A stretch of 64,000 nucleotides of DNA from Cycloclasticus sp. (GCA_040743155.1 JBFLJU010000001.1:372001-436000), one strand, 5' to 3'; shown: positions 30,737 through 40,070, numbered from the stretch's first letter. A program made the numbers and translations. Notes: a model not told the origin generated them from the letters alone.

Positions 30737-30768
30737 GAGTGGCGCGCAAAGTGTCACTCTTTTTTTTT
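30737..30768 (+). terminator. Intrinsic terminator with no matching upstream gene
   Basis: GAGTGGC and GTCACTC (one G-U) close a 9-nt loop and are followed by 9-10 Ts. The preceding gene already has its own terminator at 30481-30514, so this one implies a transcript starting between them. A weak TTTAAA (30523)-17 bp-TAAATA (30546) promoter is possible. The rest of 30515-30816 shows only the attC-like site. Confidence 0.65.
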
Positions 30769-30816
30769 GGTATTAATATTGCTTGATTATTCATATAACT
30801 AATTTATGAGGTAACC

Positions 30817-31278
30817 ATGAATATTGACATATCGTCTCAATACCAAAGAGTTTCTCAGCTTACCCGCAACTCGATACCGATCGCACACAAAGAGCCTGTT
30901 GATAATACATTAAAGAGTACTACAGCAGATACGGTAACGATCAGTAATGATACAAAAAATAAATTGGAACGAACGACTGAAATAATGGCTAAGTATGACC
31001 TTAGAAATATATCTCATAATACATTTGAAAAAATGAGTGATGAGCTTCGTAATTCAGGGCTTATGAGTGATCATGAATATTTAATGATGGTAAGACCTAG
31101 CAATAATATGGAAGGATTACACAACATGAAAAATGATCCTAACCAACCAATAGACATGATAGCCAGATTTGAAGAACTACTTGATGTACAAACAAGTAGT
31201 AATTCGAACCCTAAATTTATCGATAATGACCAGAAACGCCTTGATTCACTGATTTATTTTGAAAGCCGACAAAGTTAA
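30817..31278 (+). CDS. Hypothetical protein, 153 residues
   Basis: No family recognised with confidence. The N-terminal 50 residues (MNIDISSQYQRVSQLTRNS through DTVTISNDTKNKLE) recall the disordered start of FlgM and other flagellar or export-associated proteins (DTVTIS/LS followed by a charged helix). The rest is helical, with FEKMSDELRNSGLMSDHEYL as a possible helix pair seen in small proteins linked to flagella. No signal peptide or membrane segment. It is preceded by GAGGTAACC as ribosome binding site. It stands alone between the attC-like site and a hairpin. Low GC. Confidence 0.65.
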   Translation: MNIDISSQYQRVSQLTRNSIPIAHKEPVDNTLKSTTADTVTISNDTKNKLERTTEIMAKYDLRNISHNTFEKMSDELRNSGLMSDHEYLMMVRPSNNMEGLHNMKNDPNQPIDMIARFEELLDVQTSSNSNPKFIDNDQKRLDSLIYFESRQS

Positions 31279-31283
31279 CTTTA

Positions 31284-31320
31284 CGGCAAGTAATAGCCAG
31301 GGAAAGGATATTACTTGCCG
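31284..31320. terminator. 12-bp perfect hairpin after the 153-residue gene
   Basis: CGGCAAGTAATA (31284-31295) and TATTACTTGCCG (31309-31320) are perfectly complementary around a 13-nt loop, 5 bp after the stop codon. It lacks a good T tail on either strand, so it could be a terminator of unusual form or a 3'-stabilising hairpin between two convergent genes. Confidence 0.5.
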
Positions 31321-31349
31321 CCTTTACAGCCTAACTAGGTATTAACCGC

Positions 31350-34232
31350 TTAGAAGACGACGGTCAGCGTATTAGAACAACCCGTTAGGCTACCAGCGGG
31401 GCATACTTGATAAATGTACGTTGCGCCACCCTTAGTACCAATGAGGTCAAGGTAGCTATCCGTCTGATTATCAAAAGCTTCCGATGACGTGCCTGTGCGA
31501 TAAATATCAACCGCTCCATCGTAGCTCCAAGTTAGATCTACTTGCTGCCTGCCTTTTACTTTAGAACCGCTAGCCGAATCCAATGTTGGAGCCCCTGCAA
31601 TTGGTGTTGCTAATGTTGTAGCGGAGTCCTGATTACTACAAATAAGGGCGCTGGATGGATCAATGCCACAGACTTCATAGCTATACTTGGTTTCTGCTAA
31701 CAGCCCAGTTATTGAGGTTGAGGTTGAATTGCTTGCGATGCCCGAGTTTATAGTTGTCCCGCTAGCATCAAGAACAGTGTAGCCGCTCTCTCCTGAGCCA
31801 TCTGTCCAGCTTAAATCAATTTGCGTGTCTGATATAGCTGTCGCGCTTAAGGTAGTGGGTGCGGTAAAGGTAACGTCATCCGTCCAGTCTATGGATATTT
31901 GACGGATGCTGATGCTATCAAGATTGCGGTTTCCTCGCGTGGGGTCTGTATCTTCAACCTTGACGAGAACGCTATCAACAACAGAGGAAAGTTCACCTAA
32001 TAGAATTTGATCGGCGCTTGCTGCCAATTCAAATATAGGGATGTAGCTCTGCCCACCATCAACCGAATAACTAAAGGCAAAATTATCGCCTTCGCTATTG
32101 GCTGGCGCAGCAGCATTAACGGAAAGCGTGGTGACTATGCCAGAACCAATATTATCAAATTGCCAGATATGCTCTAGCCGGCTGGTTCGTTTTGATGGCT
32201 TACCACCTGACTCCACTTCAGTAAGGGTTTCTGAATCGTTGATGCTAAATGTATTGAGATATGACCCCGTCATGCTGCCGAATGTAGTTGCTTCACCCGA
32301 AGCATAACGAATAGGAGGGAGCACCACATCTACGTTGATTGCATTGGAATTTGCAAGCCCACCAGCGTTGAATGCTTGTACATAGTATTCGTGCACGCCA
32401 TCGGCAACGCCAGTGTCGGTATAAGTGACATTATTGGCAGAAACATTCGCAATTTCACTGCCGTTACGGAAAATGTTGAAACCGTCTTCGTTATCCGAAT
32501 TGTCGCTCCACTGTAAAGTAACATCACTGACGCCATCATACGTAGCAGACGTTAGAGTTGGCGCTGTGGGTGGGTCAATAGGGCTTAATCCATTGTCATA
32601 GTCAAAAGACATGGAGCTGCTAGCGGTGCTTATATTGTATAGGCGGTTTCCGGTTGGGTTTATTGTTCCGCCCTGGTAAGTGTCTGTACTGGGCAAAGTC
32701 GTTCCATTAATTTCATCTACACCAGCGGCGTGCCATACGTCATCAGCGTCCCCACGGTTGCGACCCCACTCAAGGTCATATTCGCCATCAGCCTGTAACA
32801 AAGCGACGCGGTAATGAGCACCATTAGTAGGCCAAGGTGGAACTTGCCCTGGAAAGCCTTGCGTGTTGTAACCAGCATTGTCATCAATATGCCAAATAGT
32901 TAGGCCACCTTGAGTCATTGCTGCATCAAACCCGATGGGTTGACGGTTTTCAATTAATAAGTATTCGCCATTGGGGTAGCCATGATCAATGCGGTAGACA
33001 GCAGCAGTATCTTCTGCTTGTTGTAAGCTATATGTGCCAGGGGCACTAATAACGGTTGGACTGACCCAACCAAGATTGATTTTACTCCAAGGAGAGAAAT
33101 GAGGCGGATAGTGCTGGCTGTTATCAAACCCCCACGAATTTGCCATTAAGCCATAAGAGCCGATGCCTTGGCCTCCGCCGTTTGTGTCATACAGATCAGG
33201 CAGACCAAAAAAGTGGCCAGTTTCGTGGGCGATGACGCCGATTCGGCCAATAGCCGAGCCGGAGATGCCCCATAAACTAGGGCTTATATGATAATCAAAT
33301 ACTTTAATACCGGATGTTGAAACCCAAGAAGGTTGAATGGCCCAGCGATGTGACCAAATGCGGTCTGCAGTGTTAGCTCCATCAGTGTCTGTACCGCCCC
33401 ATTCGGCGCCATATCCAGAATGAATGAATGAAATTGAATCGATATAACCATCATTATCTTGGTCGTATTCGTTAAAATTTAAACCGTGTTCCGTTTCGAG
33501 CTTATTAAGGGCCTCTTGTAAGGCTCCCCATAATGTCGAGCTGCCGGATTGGCCATCAGCGTAATAAGCCTCTGTGCCAGAAACATCAATCCAACCTGAA
33601 ATGGTTGAGTTAAGGGTCATCTGACCATATGAATTTTCGAGGTATACGGCTTTCACACTACCCGTCGGTGCTAGAGCAGGGTCAGGAGTGTCGGCATTAA
33701 ATAACACATCTATATCAGTGGCGCTCGGGAGTGTGCGAAATTCGTGGTCAGAAAACCGAATCATCACAACGAGGTTCTTGATAGTACCTGATGGTGGAAC
33801 TTGTTCGGGTGTGCTGGCGCTGCTTTCGCTGGTTGATCCAGGAGCAGAAGCTTTTTGTTGATTTATAATTGATTGAGAAGGGAGGATTCTTTTTTGTAAG
33901 CCATTCGCTTTAGGGTTCGATTGGCCAACTTCAAGTTCGGTTGGAATTAAATGCCCACTAGGCCCTTTTTGAGCATAAACATAGCGACCTTTTTCTTTGA
34001 GAACAGTGTAACCATTGTTGTCTTCCTGCCAGTGAAAGTGTTCATCGCCTTTGATTTTTAAGACGATTTTGGTGCCATCTGGCTGTGTGGCGTTGATTGG
34101 ATGTGGACTGGCATTAATTGCAAATACCTCAGTAATGTAACTGAGGGAAATGAAAGCGATTAAGGTAATAAGGAAATATTTTGTATGAAAGGTGGCTTTT
34201 GTAGATGATTTTTTAAGTGTAAGTGCAGACAT
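31350..34232 (-). CDS. M6-family secreted metalloprotease with FN3 domains
   Basis: A 960-residue secreted protease related to immune inhibitor A. An N-terminal signal region (hydrophobic YFLITLIAFISLSYITEVFA) precedes a propeptide with the WQEDNNGYTVLKE pattern. The catalytic domain carries the zinc motif HETGHFFGLPDLYD near residue 337 and NSWG after it. Downstream are two fibronectin type III domains (about 545-640 and 790-880) with a beta-rich region between, and a final beta-sandwich ending LTGCSNTLTVVF. Second large secreted zinc protease of the neighbourhood, on the opposite strand from the first. Monocistronic; substrate unknown. Confidence 0.88.
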   Translation of the reverse strand: MSALTLKKSSTKATFHTKYFLITLIAFISLSYITEVFAINASPHPINATQPDGTKIVLKIKGDEHFHWQEDNNGYTVLKEKGRYVYAQKGPSGHLIPTELEVGQSNPKANGLQKRILPSQSIINQQKASAPGSTSESSASTPEQVPPSGTIKNLVVMIRFSDHEFRTLPSATDIDVLFNADTPDPALAPTGSVKAVYLENSYGQMTLNSTISGWIDVSGTEAYYADGQSGSSTLWGALQEALNKLETEHGLNFNEYDQDNDGYIDSISFIHSGYGAEWGGTDTDGANTADRIWSHRWAIQPSWVSTSGIKVFDYHISPSLWGISGSAIGRIGVIAHETGHFFGLPDLYDTNGGGQGIGSYGLMANSWGFDNSQHYPPHFSPWSKINLGWVSPTVISAPGTYSLQQAEDTAAVYRIDHGYPNGEYLLIENRQPIGFDAAMTQGGLTIWHIDDNAGYNTQGFPGQVPPWPTNGAHYRVALLQADGEYDLEWGRNRGDADDVWHAAGVDEINGTTLPSTDTYQGGTINPTGNRLYNISTASSSMSFDYDNGLSPIDPPTAPTLTSATYDGVSDVTLQWSDNSDNEDGFNIFRNGSEIANVSANNVTYTDTGVADGVHEYYVQAFNAGGLANSNAINVDVVLPPIRYASGEATTFGSMTGSYLNTFSINDSETLTEVESGGKPSKRTSRLEHIWQFDNIGSGIVTTLSVNAAAPANSEGDNFAFSYSVDGGQSYIPIFELAASADQILLGELSSVVDSVLVKVEDTDPTRGNRNLDSISIRQISIDWTDDVTFTAPTTLSATAISDTQIDLSWTDGSGESGYTVLDASGTTINSGIASNSTSTSITGLLAETKYSYEVCGIDPSSALICSNQDSATTLATPIAGAPTLDSASGSKVKGRQQVDLTWSYDGAVDIYRTGTSSEAFDNQTDSYLDLIGTKGGATYIYQVCPAGSLTGCSNTLTVVF

Positions 34233-34329
34233 TTCTCAAATCCTTTGGTTGTTAGCGCTATCTTCGTTTGCACAGTATACACTTTGAATTGAATACATGG
34301 TTTTACCACTGTATTGATGTACTACAGAT

Positions 34330-34350
34330 AGCATTTTTGCCCAAAATGCT
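34330..34350. terminator. Small hairpin between narL and the M6 protease gene
   Basis: AGCATTTT and AAAATGCT form an 8-bp perfect stem with a 5-nt loop in the 185-bp gap downstream of narL and upstream of the M6 protease. It has no T tail, so a terminator role for narXL is only possible. Confidence 0.35.
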
Positions 34351-34417
34351 TGTACTCATTTAAAATGAACGCCTAAAGTGACTCAACTAGGTGAGTGAAA
34401 ATTACGTCGTTAAGCAA

Positions 34418-35059
34418 TCACAAGGTGATTTTGTTTCTAACGGCCCAAACGGCTGCTTCAACTCGAGTTCTAAGAGAGAGTTTCTTTAGGAGGTTCTTAA
34501 TATGGACTTTAACGGTTGCTTCCGTTATGCCGAGCACCTTTCCGATCACTTTATTGCTGTCGCCCCGTGTAATATGCCTAAGAATTTCAACTTCTCTCTT
34601 TGTTAGTTTTTCGAATATTGATGGGGTGCTTGATGATTGCTGTATGGAGCGTGCGACGATTTGAGTGAGAGGGGCGCTAAGAACCAATTCCCCTTCGATT
34701 GCCTTGCTGATTTTATCAATAACCTCTTCTGGCTCTGAATCTTTTAGCAGATACCCATCGGCACCAAACTTAAGTGCTTGTAGAACGTCCGTTTCATTGT
34801 CTGAGACGGTGAACATGACAATTTTACTGGTTATTTTTGCTTGTCGTAGTTGGTGCAGAGTATCAAGCCCATTCATGCCTTTCATATCTAAATCGAGCAA
34901 AATAAGATCAGGGGAGCAAGTGGTTGCGAGAGCAATGGCTTCTTCACCTGAAGAGGCTTCGCATTTCACTTCGAGTTTATCTTCCAGTGAAATTAGTTGC
35001 GCAAGGCCTTTTCTTAATAAGGGATGGTCATCGACCAGCATGATTGTTGATATATGCAT
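34418..35059 (-). CDS. narL: Nitrate/nitrite response regulator NarL
   Basis: Two-component response regulator that activates nitrate respiration genes. The receiver domain has the acid pocket D10-D11 (MLVDDHPLLRKG) and phospho-acceptor Asp56 (LILLDLDM), followed by a LuxR/NarL-type helix-turn-helix (LTKREVEILRHI to EATVKVHIKNLLKKL). 213 residues versus 216 in E. coli. It lies 4 bp after narX on the same strand, and the pair is divergent from narK1, which fits control of the nar operon. Confidence 0.93.
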   Translation of the reverse strand: MHISTIMLVDDHPLLRKGLAQLISLEDKLEVKCEASSGEEAIALATTCSPDLILLDLDMKGMNGLDTLHQLRQAKITSKIVMFTVSDNETDVLQALKFGADGYLLKDSEPEEVIDKISKAIEGELVLSAPLTQIVARSIQQSSSTPSIFEKLTKREVEILRHITRGDSNKVIGKVLGITEATVKVHIKNLLKKLSLRTRVEAAVWAVRNKITL

Positions 35060-35063
35060 ATGT

Positions 35064-36764
35064 TTAGCTATTCGTGTTTATTTTGAAGTGCAAAGAAATG
35101 AGGGTGCCATGGGGCGTGTTCTGTGTGATTTGTAAGTTCCCATTAAGAGATTTAGCTCTTTCTTGCATGATTTTCAGGCCAAAGTGCCCTTCTTGAGAGG
35201 CGTTTTCGGGTAGACCGCAGCCGTCATCGCTTATTTCAACGTACACTTGCGAACCTTCGGTAAGCACATTGACTGTCGCTGCTGAGGCTTGGGCATGCTT
35301 GTGTATATTTGATAATGCTTCTCTAATAATCTGAAGTAAATGAATCTCTTGATGTGGGTTCATCGCATTCTCCCCCAATCCATAATGAAACTTAATAATG
35401 TAATTACATTTTTCACTGAATTCATTCACCGCATCTTGAAGTGAATTTTGAATTGAATCATTATCTAATTTTAGCCTGAACGTTGTTAAGATTTCTCGTA
35501 ACTGCTTATAAGCTAAGTTAGTTCCTTTGCTGATTTCTTTAATAGTTGGGGAGATCTGTTCTTGAGTAAGCCCTTTTTGGTATTGTTTATTTAGCAGGCT
35601 TATTTGAAGTTTTAGGTAAGAGAGCGACTGAGCAAGTGAGTCGTGAAGTTCCCTAGCGATAACGGCTCGTTCTTCCATAATTTCTAAACGAGTTATTGCG
35701 CGCCTTCTATTGGATAATTCATGAGACGTCGCTATTAAGTTACTCATGGCATCGAGTAGTTTGTTTTGCCAAGGCTCCAGCCGTAGTTTAGATTCCGTTT
35801 CCCAAATAAGCTGCCCATATTTATGGCCATTTTTCTTGATGGGGTAGATATGCCGTGCCGCCAAATGGGCATTTGGTGAAGTAATGGGGTTGACTACATC
35901 TTGGCCAGCTAAGCTGAGTGAAATTGAGCCGGCACTTAATGTTTTTTCAAGTTCAAAAAGCAAAGGGCTTAAGTTGCCAGACTGCTCAATTGCTGAAAGG
36001 CTATGGGCTGAACGATAAAGTATGCTGAGGGAGCGGTTAGTTTGTTCGAGTTCCGCTGTTTTAGAGGCGACCTTCTTTTCAAGCTCTTGATGGCTAAGTG
36101 ACAGTTGTTTGCTCATGTTGTTAAGGCTTATTCCGAGGAGGCCTATTTCGCCGCTTGCGCGTTCATCTGCTTGGGGGCTGAAATTCCCTCGACCGGCTTC
36201 TTTAGCCACTAATAAGAGCTGCTTGAAAGGGGTGATGAGTCTATCGTGAGAACGATAAAGAGCGGTACTGCTGACCGCCACCATCAAAAAAAGTCCAAGG
36301 TACTGGATGATTCTTAATAACTGAACATGTTTCTCAGTTTCACGCTGAAAGTAGCTGACTAAACTATCAAGCTCGCTAATAAATAGGTCAGATTCAGCAT
36401 TTGAATAAGCAGCAGTTTGTATTTTTTGCCACCTTGTTTCAATGCGGGTAAATAGAGTCGCTAGAACTTGATCAGATTTGAAGTCACGTTGACTTCTACT
36501 CCTTACACCGTCGAGACGCTTTTGAAAGTCGTTCAGTTCTTTTTTTAAAAGAGCTGTATCGCTTGAGAAGTGAGCTACTGACATCCGTACGGCTAACATT
36601 CTTAACGAGCCGGCGGTGTTTATTTGTGCAGCATTCTCATTGACTCTTTCGGAAACAATAATAGAAGACACCATGCCCGCTAAAGCAAGGGTAATGAGTA
36701 AAACTAATACTTGGCTTACGCGGGTGACCAGAGATGTATGGCGCGTGGGTGAGTGGGTCTGCAT
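35064..36764 (-). CDS. narX: Nitrate/nitrite sensor kinase NarX
   Basis: Membrane histidine kinase. Two transmembrane segments (about residues 15-37 and 148-170) flank a periplasmic sensor with a nitrate-binding P-box, INTAGSLRMLAVRM, matching INKAGSLRMQSYRL of NarX. A HAMP linker (about 170-220), a central Cys-poor region and an HPK7-type transmitter follow, with the phospho-acceptor His at about 371 in ARELHDSLAQSLSYLK and the ATPase boxes EISDDGCGLP and GHFGLKIM. 566 residues (598 in E. coli). Forms the narXL operon with narL. Confidence 0.93.
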   Translation of the reverse strand: MQTHSPTRHTSLVTRVSQVLVLLITLALAGMVSSIIVSERVNENAAQINTAGSLRMLAVRMSVAHFSSDTALLKKELNDFQKRLDGVRSRSQRDFKSDQVLATLFTRIETRWQKIQTAAYSNAESDLFISELDSLVSYFQRETEKHVQLLRIIQYLGLFLMVAVSSTALYRSHDRLITPFKQLLLVAKEAGRGNFSPQADERASGEIGLLGISLNNMSKQLSLSHQELEKKVASKTAELEQTNRSLSILYRSAHSLSAIEQSGNLSPLLFELEKTLSAGSISLSLAGQDVVNPITSPNAHLAARHIYPIKKNGHKYGQLIWETESKLRLEPWQNKLLDAMSNLIATSHELSNRRRAITRLEIMEERAVIARELHDSLAQSLSYLKLQISLLNKQYQKGLTQEQISPTIKEISKGTNLAYKQLREILTTFRLKLDNDSIQNSLQDAVNEFSEKCNYIIKFHYGLGENAMNPHQEIHLLQIIREALSNIHKHAQASAATVNVLTEGSQVYVEISDDGCGLPENASQEGHFGLKIMQERAKSLNGNLQITQNTPHGTLISLHFKINTNS

Positions 36765-36960
36765 ATTGTAATAAGTATTTTTAAGGTCTTAGGGAGTTTA
36801 CTACTACTTTATACCTTGAGATCTGAATAGTAGCGAAGGGTTTTGTTTAATAATATTAAAACATCTTAAATATCAATTAGATAGCTTTGTTTGGCGAGTA
36901 CAACTTTAGTGGTAGTTTGTGGTGTTTCCAGCGATTTTCTGATCTTTAAAGCTTATAAAT

Positions 36961-36972
36961 TACTTCTATAAT
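36961..36972 (+). promoter_or_regulatory. -10 element and possible NarL heptamer upstream of narK1
   Basis: TATAAT at 36967-36972 is a perfect -10 element, 35 bp before the narK1 ATG. TACTTCT at 36961-36967 fits the NarL heptamer TACYYMT and overlaps it. A CTGAT half near 36939 resembles one half of an FNR/Anr site, but the other half is poor, so I do not call an FNR box. Confidence 0.4.
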
Positions 36973-37006
36973 GCAAAAAAATTAAGAGGGTATTACGGAA
37001 AATATT

Positions 37007-38260
37007 ATGGCAACACATACACAAAAGCAGTGGTCAGTATTGACGATGAACACCGTCGCATTCGCATGTAACTTTGCGGTGTGGACAATGTTTTCGATCA
37101 TTGGGCTAAAAATCAAGGATGAGTTGGGTCTAAGCGATACCCAGTTTGGTGTGTTGGTGGCAACGCCAATTCTGACAGGCTCTATTACTCGTTTGCCGTT
37201 AGGCATTCTTACCGACCGCTTTGGTGGTCGTATTGTCTTTTTCATTCAAATGGTTTTGGTTGCGGCAGCAACTTATGGCTTGGCTCTGGCTACTGAATAT
37301 TGGCAGTATTTGTTGGCGGGGCTATTTGTTGGCCTAGCCGGTGGGTCATTTGCGATTGGTATTGCCTATACATCTGCTTGGTTTGATAAAAACCGGCAGG
37401 GTACTGCACTGGGTATTTTTGGTGCAGGTAATGCTGGTGCGGCGATTACAAACTTGGTTGCGCCCTTGATTGTGGTAGCTGCTGGCTGGCAAATGGTGCC
37501 AAAGGTTTATTCAGTTGCGATGTTAGTTATGGCGATTGCTTTCTGGTTTCTTACTTATGACGACCCCATGCAGGAGGAGCGTAAACGGACCGGTACACAT
37601 AAGAAGTTATCGGAGCAGTTAGCCCCTTTAAAAGAGCTTAGAGTGTGGCGTTTTGGTCTTTATTATTACTTTGTCTTCGGTGGTTTTGTCGCGCTGGCAC
37701 TTTGGTTGCCAAAGTATTACGTCGGCGAGTATGGAATGGACCTTAAAACGGCTTCATTTATCACAATTCTGTTTACGCTACCGTCGGGCTTGGTTCGAGC
37801 ATTAGGTGGCTATGTTTCGGATAAAGCGGGTGCGCGGGTAGTGAACTGGTGGGTTTTTTGGGTTTCTGCAGCATGCCTGTTCTTTCTTTCTTATCCAAAC
37901 ACGAGTTTCATTATCCATGGTATGGAAGGTGATATGGCCTTCGATATCAATCTAGCCGTATGGCCATTTACTGCACTTATTTTTGTAGTGGGTATTGCGA
38001 TGGGCTTTGGTAAAGCCAGTGTTTATCGAATTTTGCATGATTACTACCCTGAAAACATGGGTTCTGTCGGCGGTATGGTAGGTGTGCTAGGTGGTTTAGG
38101 CGGCTTTACGTTACCAATCCTCTTCGGCTTGCTTTCAGACTACACCAATATTCGTACGTCTTGCTTTATGTTGCTGTTCGGTTTGGTAGCGGTATGCATG
38201 ATTTGGATGAACTACTCTATTTTGCAATTGAAAAAAGAGAGTGAATTACTAGGGCAGTAG
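37007..38260 (+). CDS. narK1: Nitrate/nitrite transporter NarK1
   Basis: Major-facilitator nitrate/nitrite porter with about 12 transmembrane segments across 417 residues. The substrate-binding arginine in helix 2 is in ILTGSITRLPLGILTDRFGGR, and the nitrate-signature glycine stretches are present (GLAGGSFAIGIAYTSAWF and MVGVLGGLGGFTLPILFG). First gene of the nar operon, divergent from narXL, followed by a palindrome and narK2. In two-NarK systems the first is usually the proton-coupled nitrate importer; this is by analogy. Confidence 0.92.
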   Translation: MATHTQKQWSVLTMNTVAFACNFAVWTMFSIIGLKIKDELGLSDTQFGVLVATPILTGSITRLPLGILTDRFGGRIVFFIQMVLVAAATYGLALATEYWQYLLAGLFVGLAGGSFAIGIAYTSAWFDKNRQGTALGIFGAGNAGAAITNLVAPLIVVAAGWQMVPKVYSVAMLVMAIAFWFLTYDDPMQEERKRTGTHKKLSEQLAPLKELRVWRFGLYYYFVFGGFVALALWLPKYYVGEYGMDLKTASFITILFTLPSGLVRALGGYVSDKAGARVVNWWVFWVSAACLFFLSYPNTSFIIHGMEGDMAFDINLAVWPFTALIFVVGIAMGFGKASVYRILHDYYPENMGSVGGMVGVLGGLGGFTLPILFGLLSDYTNIRTSCFMLLFGLVAVCMIWMNYSILQLKKESELLGQ

Positions 38261-38267
38261 TTATAGG

Positions 38268-38295
38268 CCTGGCTATTGAATATTCAATAGCCAGG
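38268..38295. terminator. 28-bp perfect palindrome between narK1 and narK2
   Basis: CCTGGCTATTGAAT is followed immediately by its exact reverse complement, 8 bp after the narK1 stop, and the tail TTTGATTTTAATTT is T-rich. RNA would fold to a stem of up to 12 bp. It may be a leaky terminator or attenuator that reduces transcription into narK2, or an mRNA processing/stabilising element. Confidence 0.6.
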
Positions 38296-38347
38296 TTTGA
38301 TTTTAATTTAAAGGTTTGATTGTTTTTTTTCACAACAGGAGTGAATT

Positions 38348-39961
38348 GTGTCAGATATTAAAAAGTGGGATGTAGAAGATCCTAAATTTTGGGAGGAAGA
38401 GGGCAAAGCGATTGCGAATAGAAATCTGTGGATTTCGATTCCAAGCTTACTTTGCGGTTTTGCGGTTTGGCTGTACTGGGGGATTATCACCGTACAAATG
38501 CTAAACATTGGCTTTCCTTTTGAGAAGTCGGAATTATTCACCTTGATGGCGATTGCTGGCCTCACAGGTGCAACACTACGAATTCCAAGCAGCTTCTTTA
38601 TTCGTATTTGCGGTGGTAGGAATACTATTGTTTTTACAACGGCGTTATTAATGTTGCCAGCGGTTGGTGCAGGTATTGCGTTATCAGACCCAACCACACC
38701 TTTATGGGTTTTCCAGATCCTAGCTTTATTATCAGGTTTTGGTGGTGGTAACTTTGCTTCATCTATGTCAAACATCAGCTTCTTCTTCCCTAAAAAGCAG
38801 CAGGGTTTAGCGCTAGGTTTGAATGCAGGCTTGGGTAACTTTGGTGTAACCACCATGCAAATTCTGGTGCCATTAGTGATGACACTGGGTTTATTTGGTT
38901 CATTTGGCGGTGATTCAATGGTGCTACAAAGCGGTAGCGGTACATTGATTGGCAAAATTCCAGCCGGTACAGAAACCTGGATTCAAAATGCCGGTTTTGT
39001 TTGGCTATTATTTTTAGTGCCACTAGCAGCGGTTGGCTGGTTTGGTATGAACAATATTCGCGCTGAACACGTATCACCGGGTTTAGGCAGTCCATTAGGT
39101 TCAATTTCAAAAATAATCATGATGCTGTCGATTGCCTTTGCAGTGGCTATTTTTGGTTTATGGTTGCTATTACCAGAGGCTACAAATGGTTCAGGTTGGG
39201 GTGTTCCAAAAGAAATCGTACTAGTTATAGTTATTAACTTAACGGTTTTGCTTTTGAAACTCATTCCAGGTGAAATTGGTTCAAGCCTTAAGCGTCAATA
39301 TAAGATTTTTAACAATATTCATACTTGGGTGATGAGCACAATTTACACCATGACATTTGGTTCTTTTATTGGTTTCTCTGCTGCCTTCGCATTATCAATT
39401 AAAGTTATTTTTGGTTATCAACATGTGATGGTTGATGGTGTGATGAACCATGACCTGATCAACACAAATGGCCCAAGTGCATTGATGTACGCTTGGATGG
39501 GGCCGTTTATTGGTGCGTTAATTCGGCCAGTGGGTGGTTGGATAGCTGACAAAATGGGCGGCGCTAAAGTGACGCAAATCTGTGGGTTAGCAATGGTTGG
39601 TAGTGCCTTAGGTGTTGCTTACTATATGAAAGCAGCTTACAGCTCAGCAACACCTGAAGAATACTTTGTCGAATTTTTAATCTTATTCCTGATTCTTTTT
39701 GCAGCAACAGGGATTGGTAATGGCTCAACATTCCGCACCATTGCGATGGTTTTCAATAAAGAACAAGCGGGCCCAGTGCTGGGTTGGACATCAGCGGTAG
39801 CTGCCTACGGTGCTTTCTATATTCCTAAAGTATTGGGTGAGCAGATTAAGTTAACAACACCCGAAAATGCGTTATATGGTTTTGCTATTTTCTACGCAGT
39901 TTGTTTAGCGCTTAATTGGTGGTTTTACTTAAGGAAGGGTGCTGAGTTTCATAATCCTTAA
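38348..39961 (+). CDS. narK2: Nitrate/nitrite transporter NarK2
   Basis: A second nitrate/nitrite porter, 537 residues and longer than NarK1 because of a central insert (about 170-240 and a long cytoplasmic loop near 300-320). It has the helix-2 Arg region (TGATLRIPSSFFIRICGGRN) and the GFGGGNFASSMSNISFFFPK signature. Starts with GTG at 38348 with AGGAG upstream. N-terminal NLWISIPSLLCGFAVWLYWG resembles E. coli NarK (nitrate/nitrite antiporter). Part of the nar operon; a hairpin separates it from narG. Confidence 0.92.
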   Translation: MSDIKKWDVEDPKFWEEEGKAIANRNLWISIPSLLCGFAVWLYWGIITVQMLNIGFPFEKSELFTLMAIAGLTGATLRIPSSFFIRICGGRNTIVFTTALLMLPAVGAGIALSDPTTPLWVFQILALLSGFGGGNFASSMSNISFFFPKKQQGLALGLNAGLGNFGVTTMQILVPLVMTLGLFGSFGGDSMVLQSGSGTLIGKIPAGTETWIQNAGFVWLLFLVPLAAVGWFGMNNIRAEHVSPGLGSPLGSISKIIMMLSIAFAVAIFGLWLLLPEATNGSGWGVPKEIVLVIVINLTVLLLKLIPGEIGSSLKRQYKIFNNIHTWVMSTIYTMTFGSFIGFSAAFALSIKVIFGYQHVMVDGVMNHDLINTNGPSALMYAWMGPFIGALIRPVGGWIADKMGGAKVTQICGLAMVGSALGVAYYMKAAYSSATPEEYFVEFLILFLILFAATGIGNGSTFRTIAMVFNKEQAGPVLGWTSAVAAYGAFYIPKVLGEQIKLTTPENALYGFAIFYAVCLALNWWFYLRKGAEFHNP

Positions 39962-39980
39962 TAGAGCATATATAGGTTAA

Positions 39981-40016
39981 ATGACAACAGCTGAGCTTTG
40001 GGTTGGTTGTTGTCAT
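39981..40016 (+). terminator. Hairpin between narK2 and narG
   Basis: ATGACAACA (39981-39989) pairs with TGTTGTCAT (40008-40016), 9 bp perfect with an 18-nt spacer, followed by ATTTTAAAAAAAG. A leaky terminator or processing site at the narK2/narG junction is possible. Confidence 0.4.
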
Positions 40017-40070
40017 ATTTTAAAAAAAGTGGTTTGCATTGCAGTTTAGTCAGAATCAATGGAGAGAAGA

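Noticed and set aside
31329-31390. GCCTAAC and GTTAGGC 62 bp apart, the outer boxes of an attC site
   Set aside because: The inner arms do not pair, and the right part is the coding end of the M6 protease (LTGCSNTLTVVF), which explains the sequence.
40046-40059. TTAGTCAGAATCAA as an FNR/Anr box before narG
   Set aside because: Only one half matches and it is 11 bp from the start codon, too close to act as a normal activator site.
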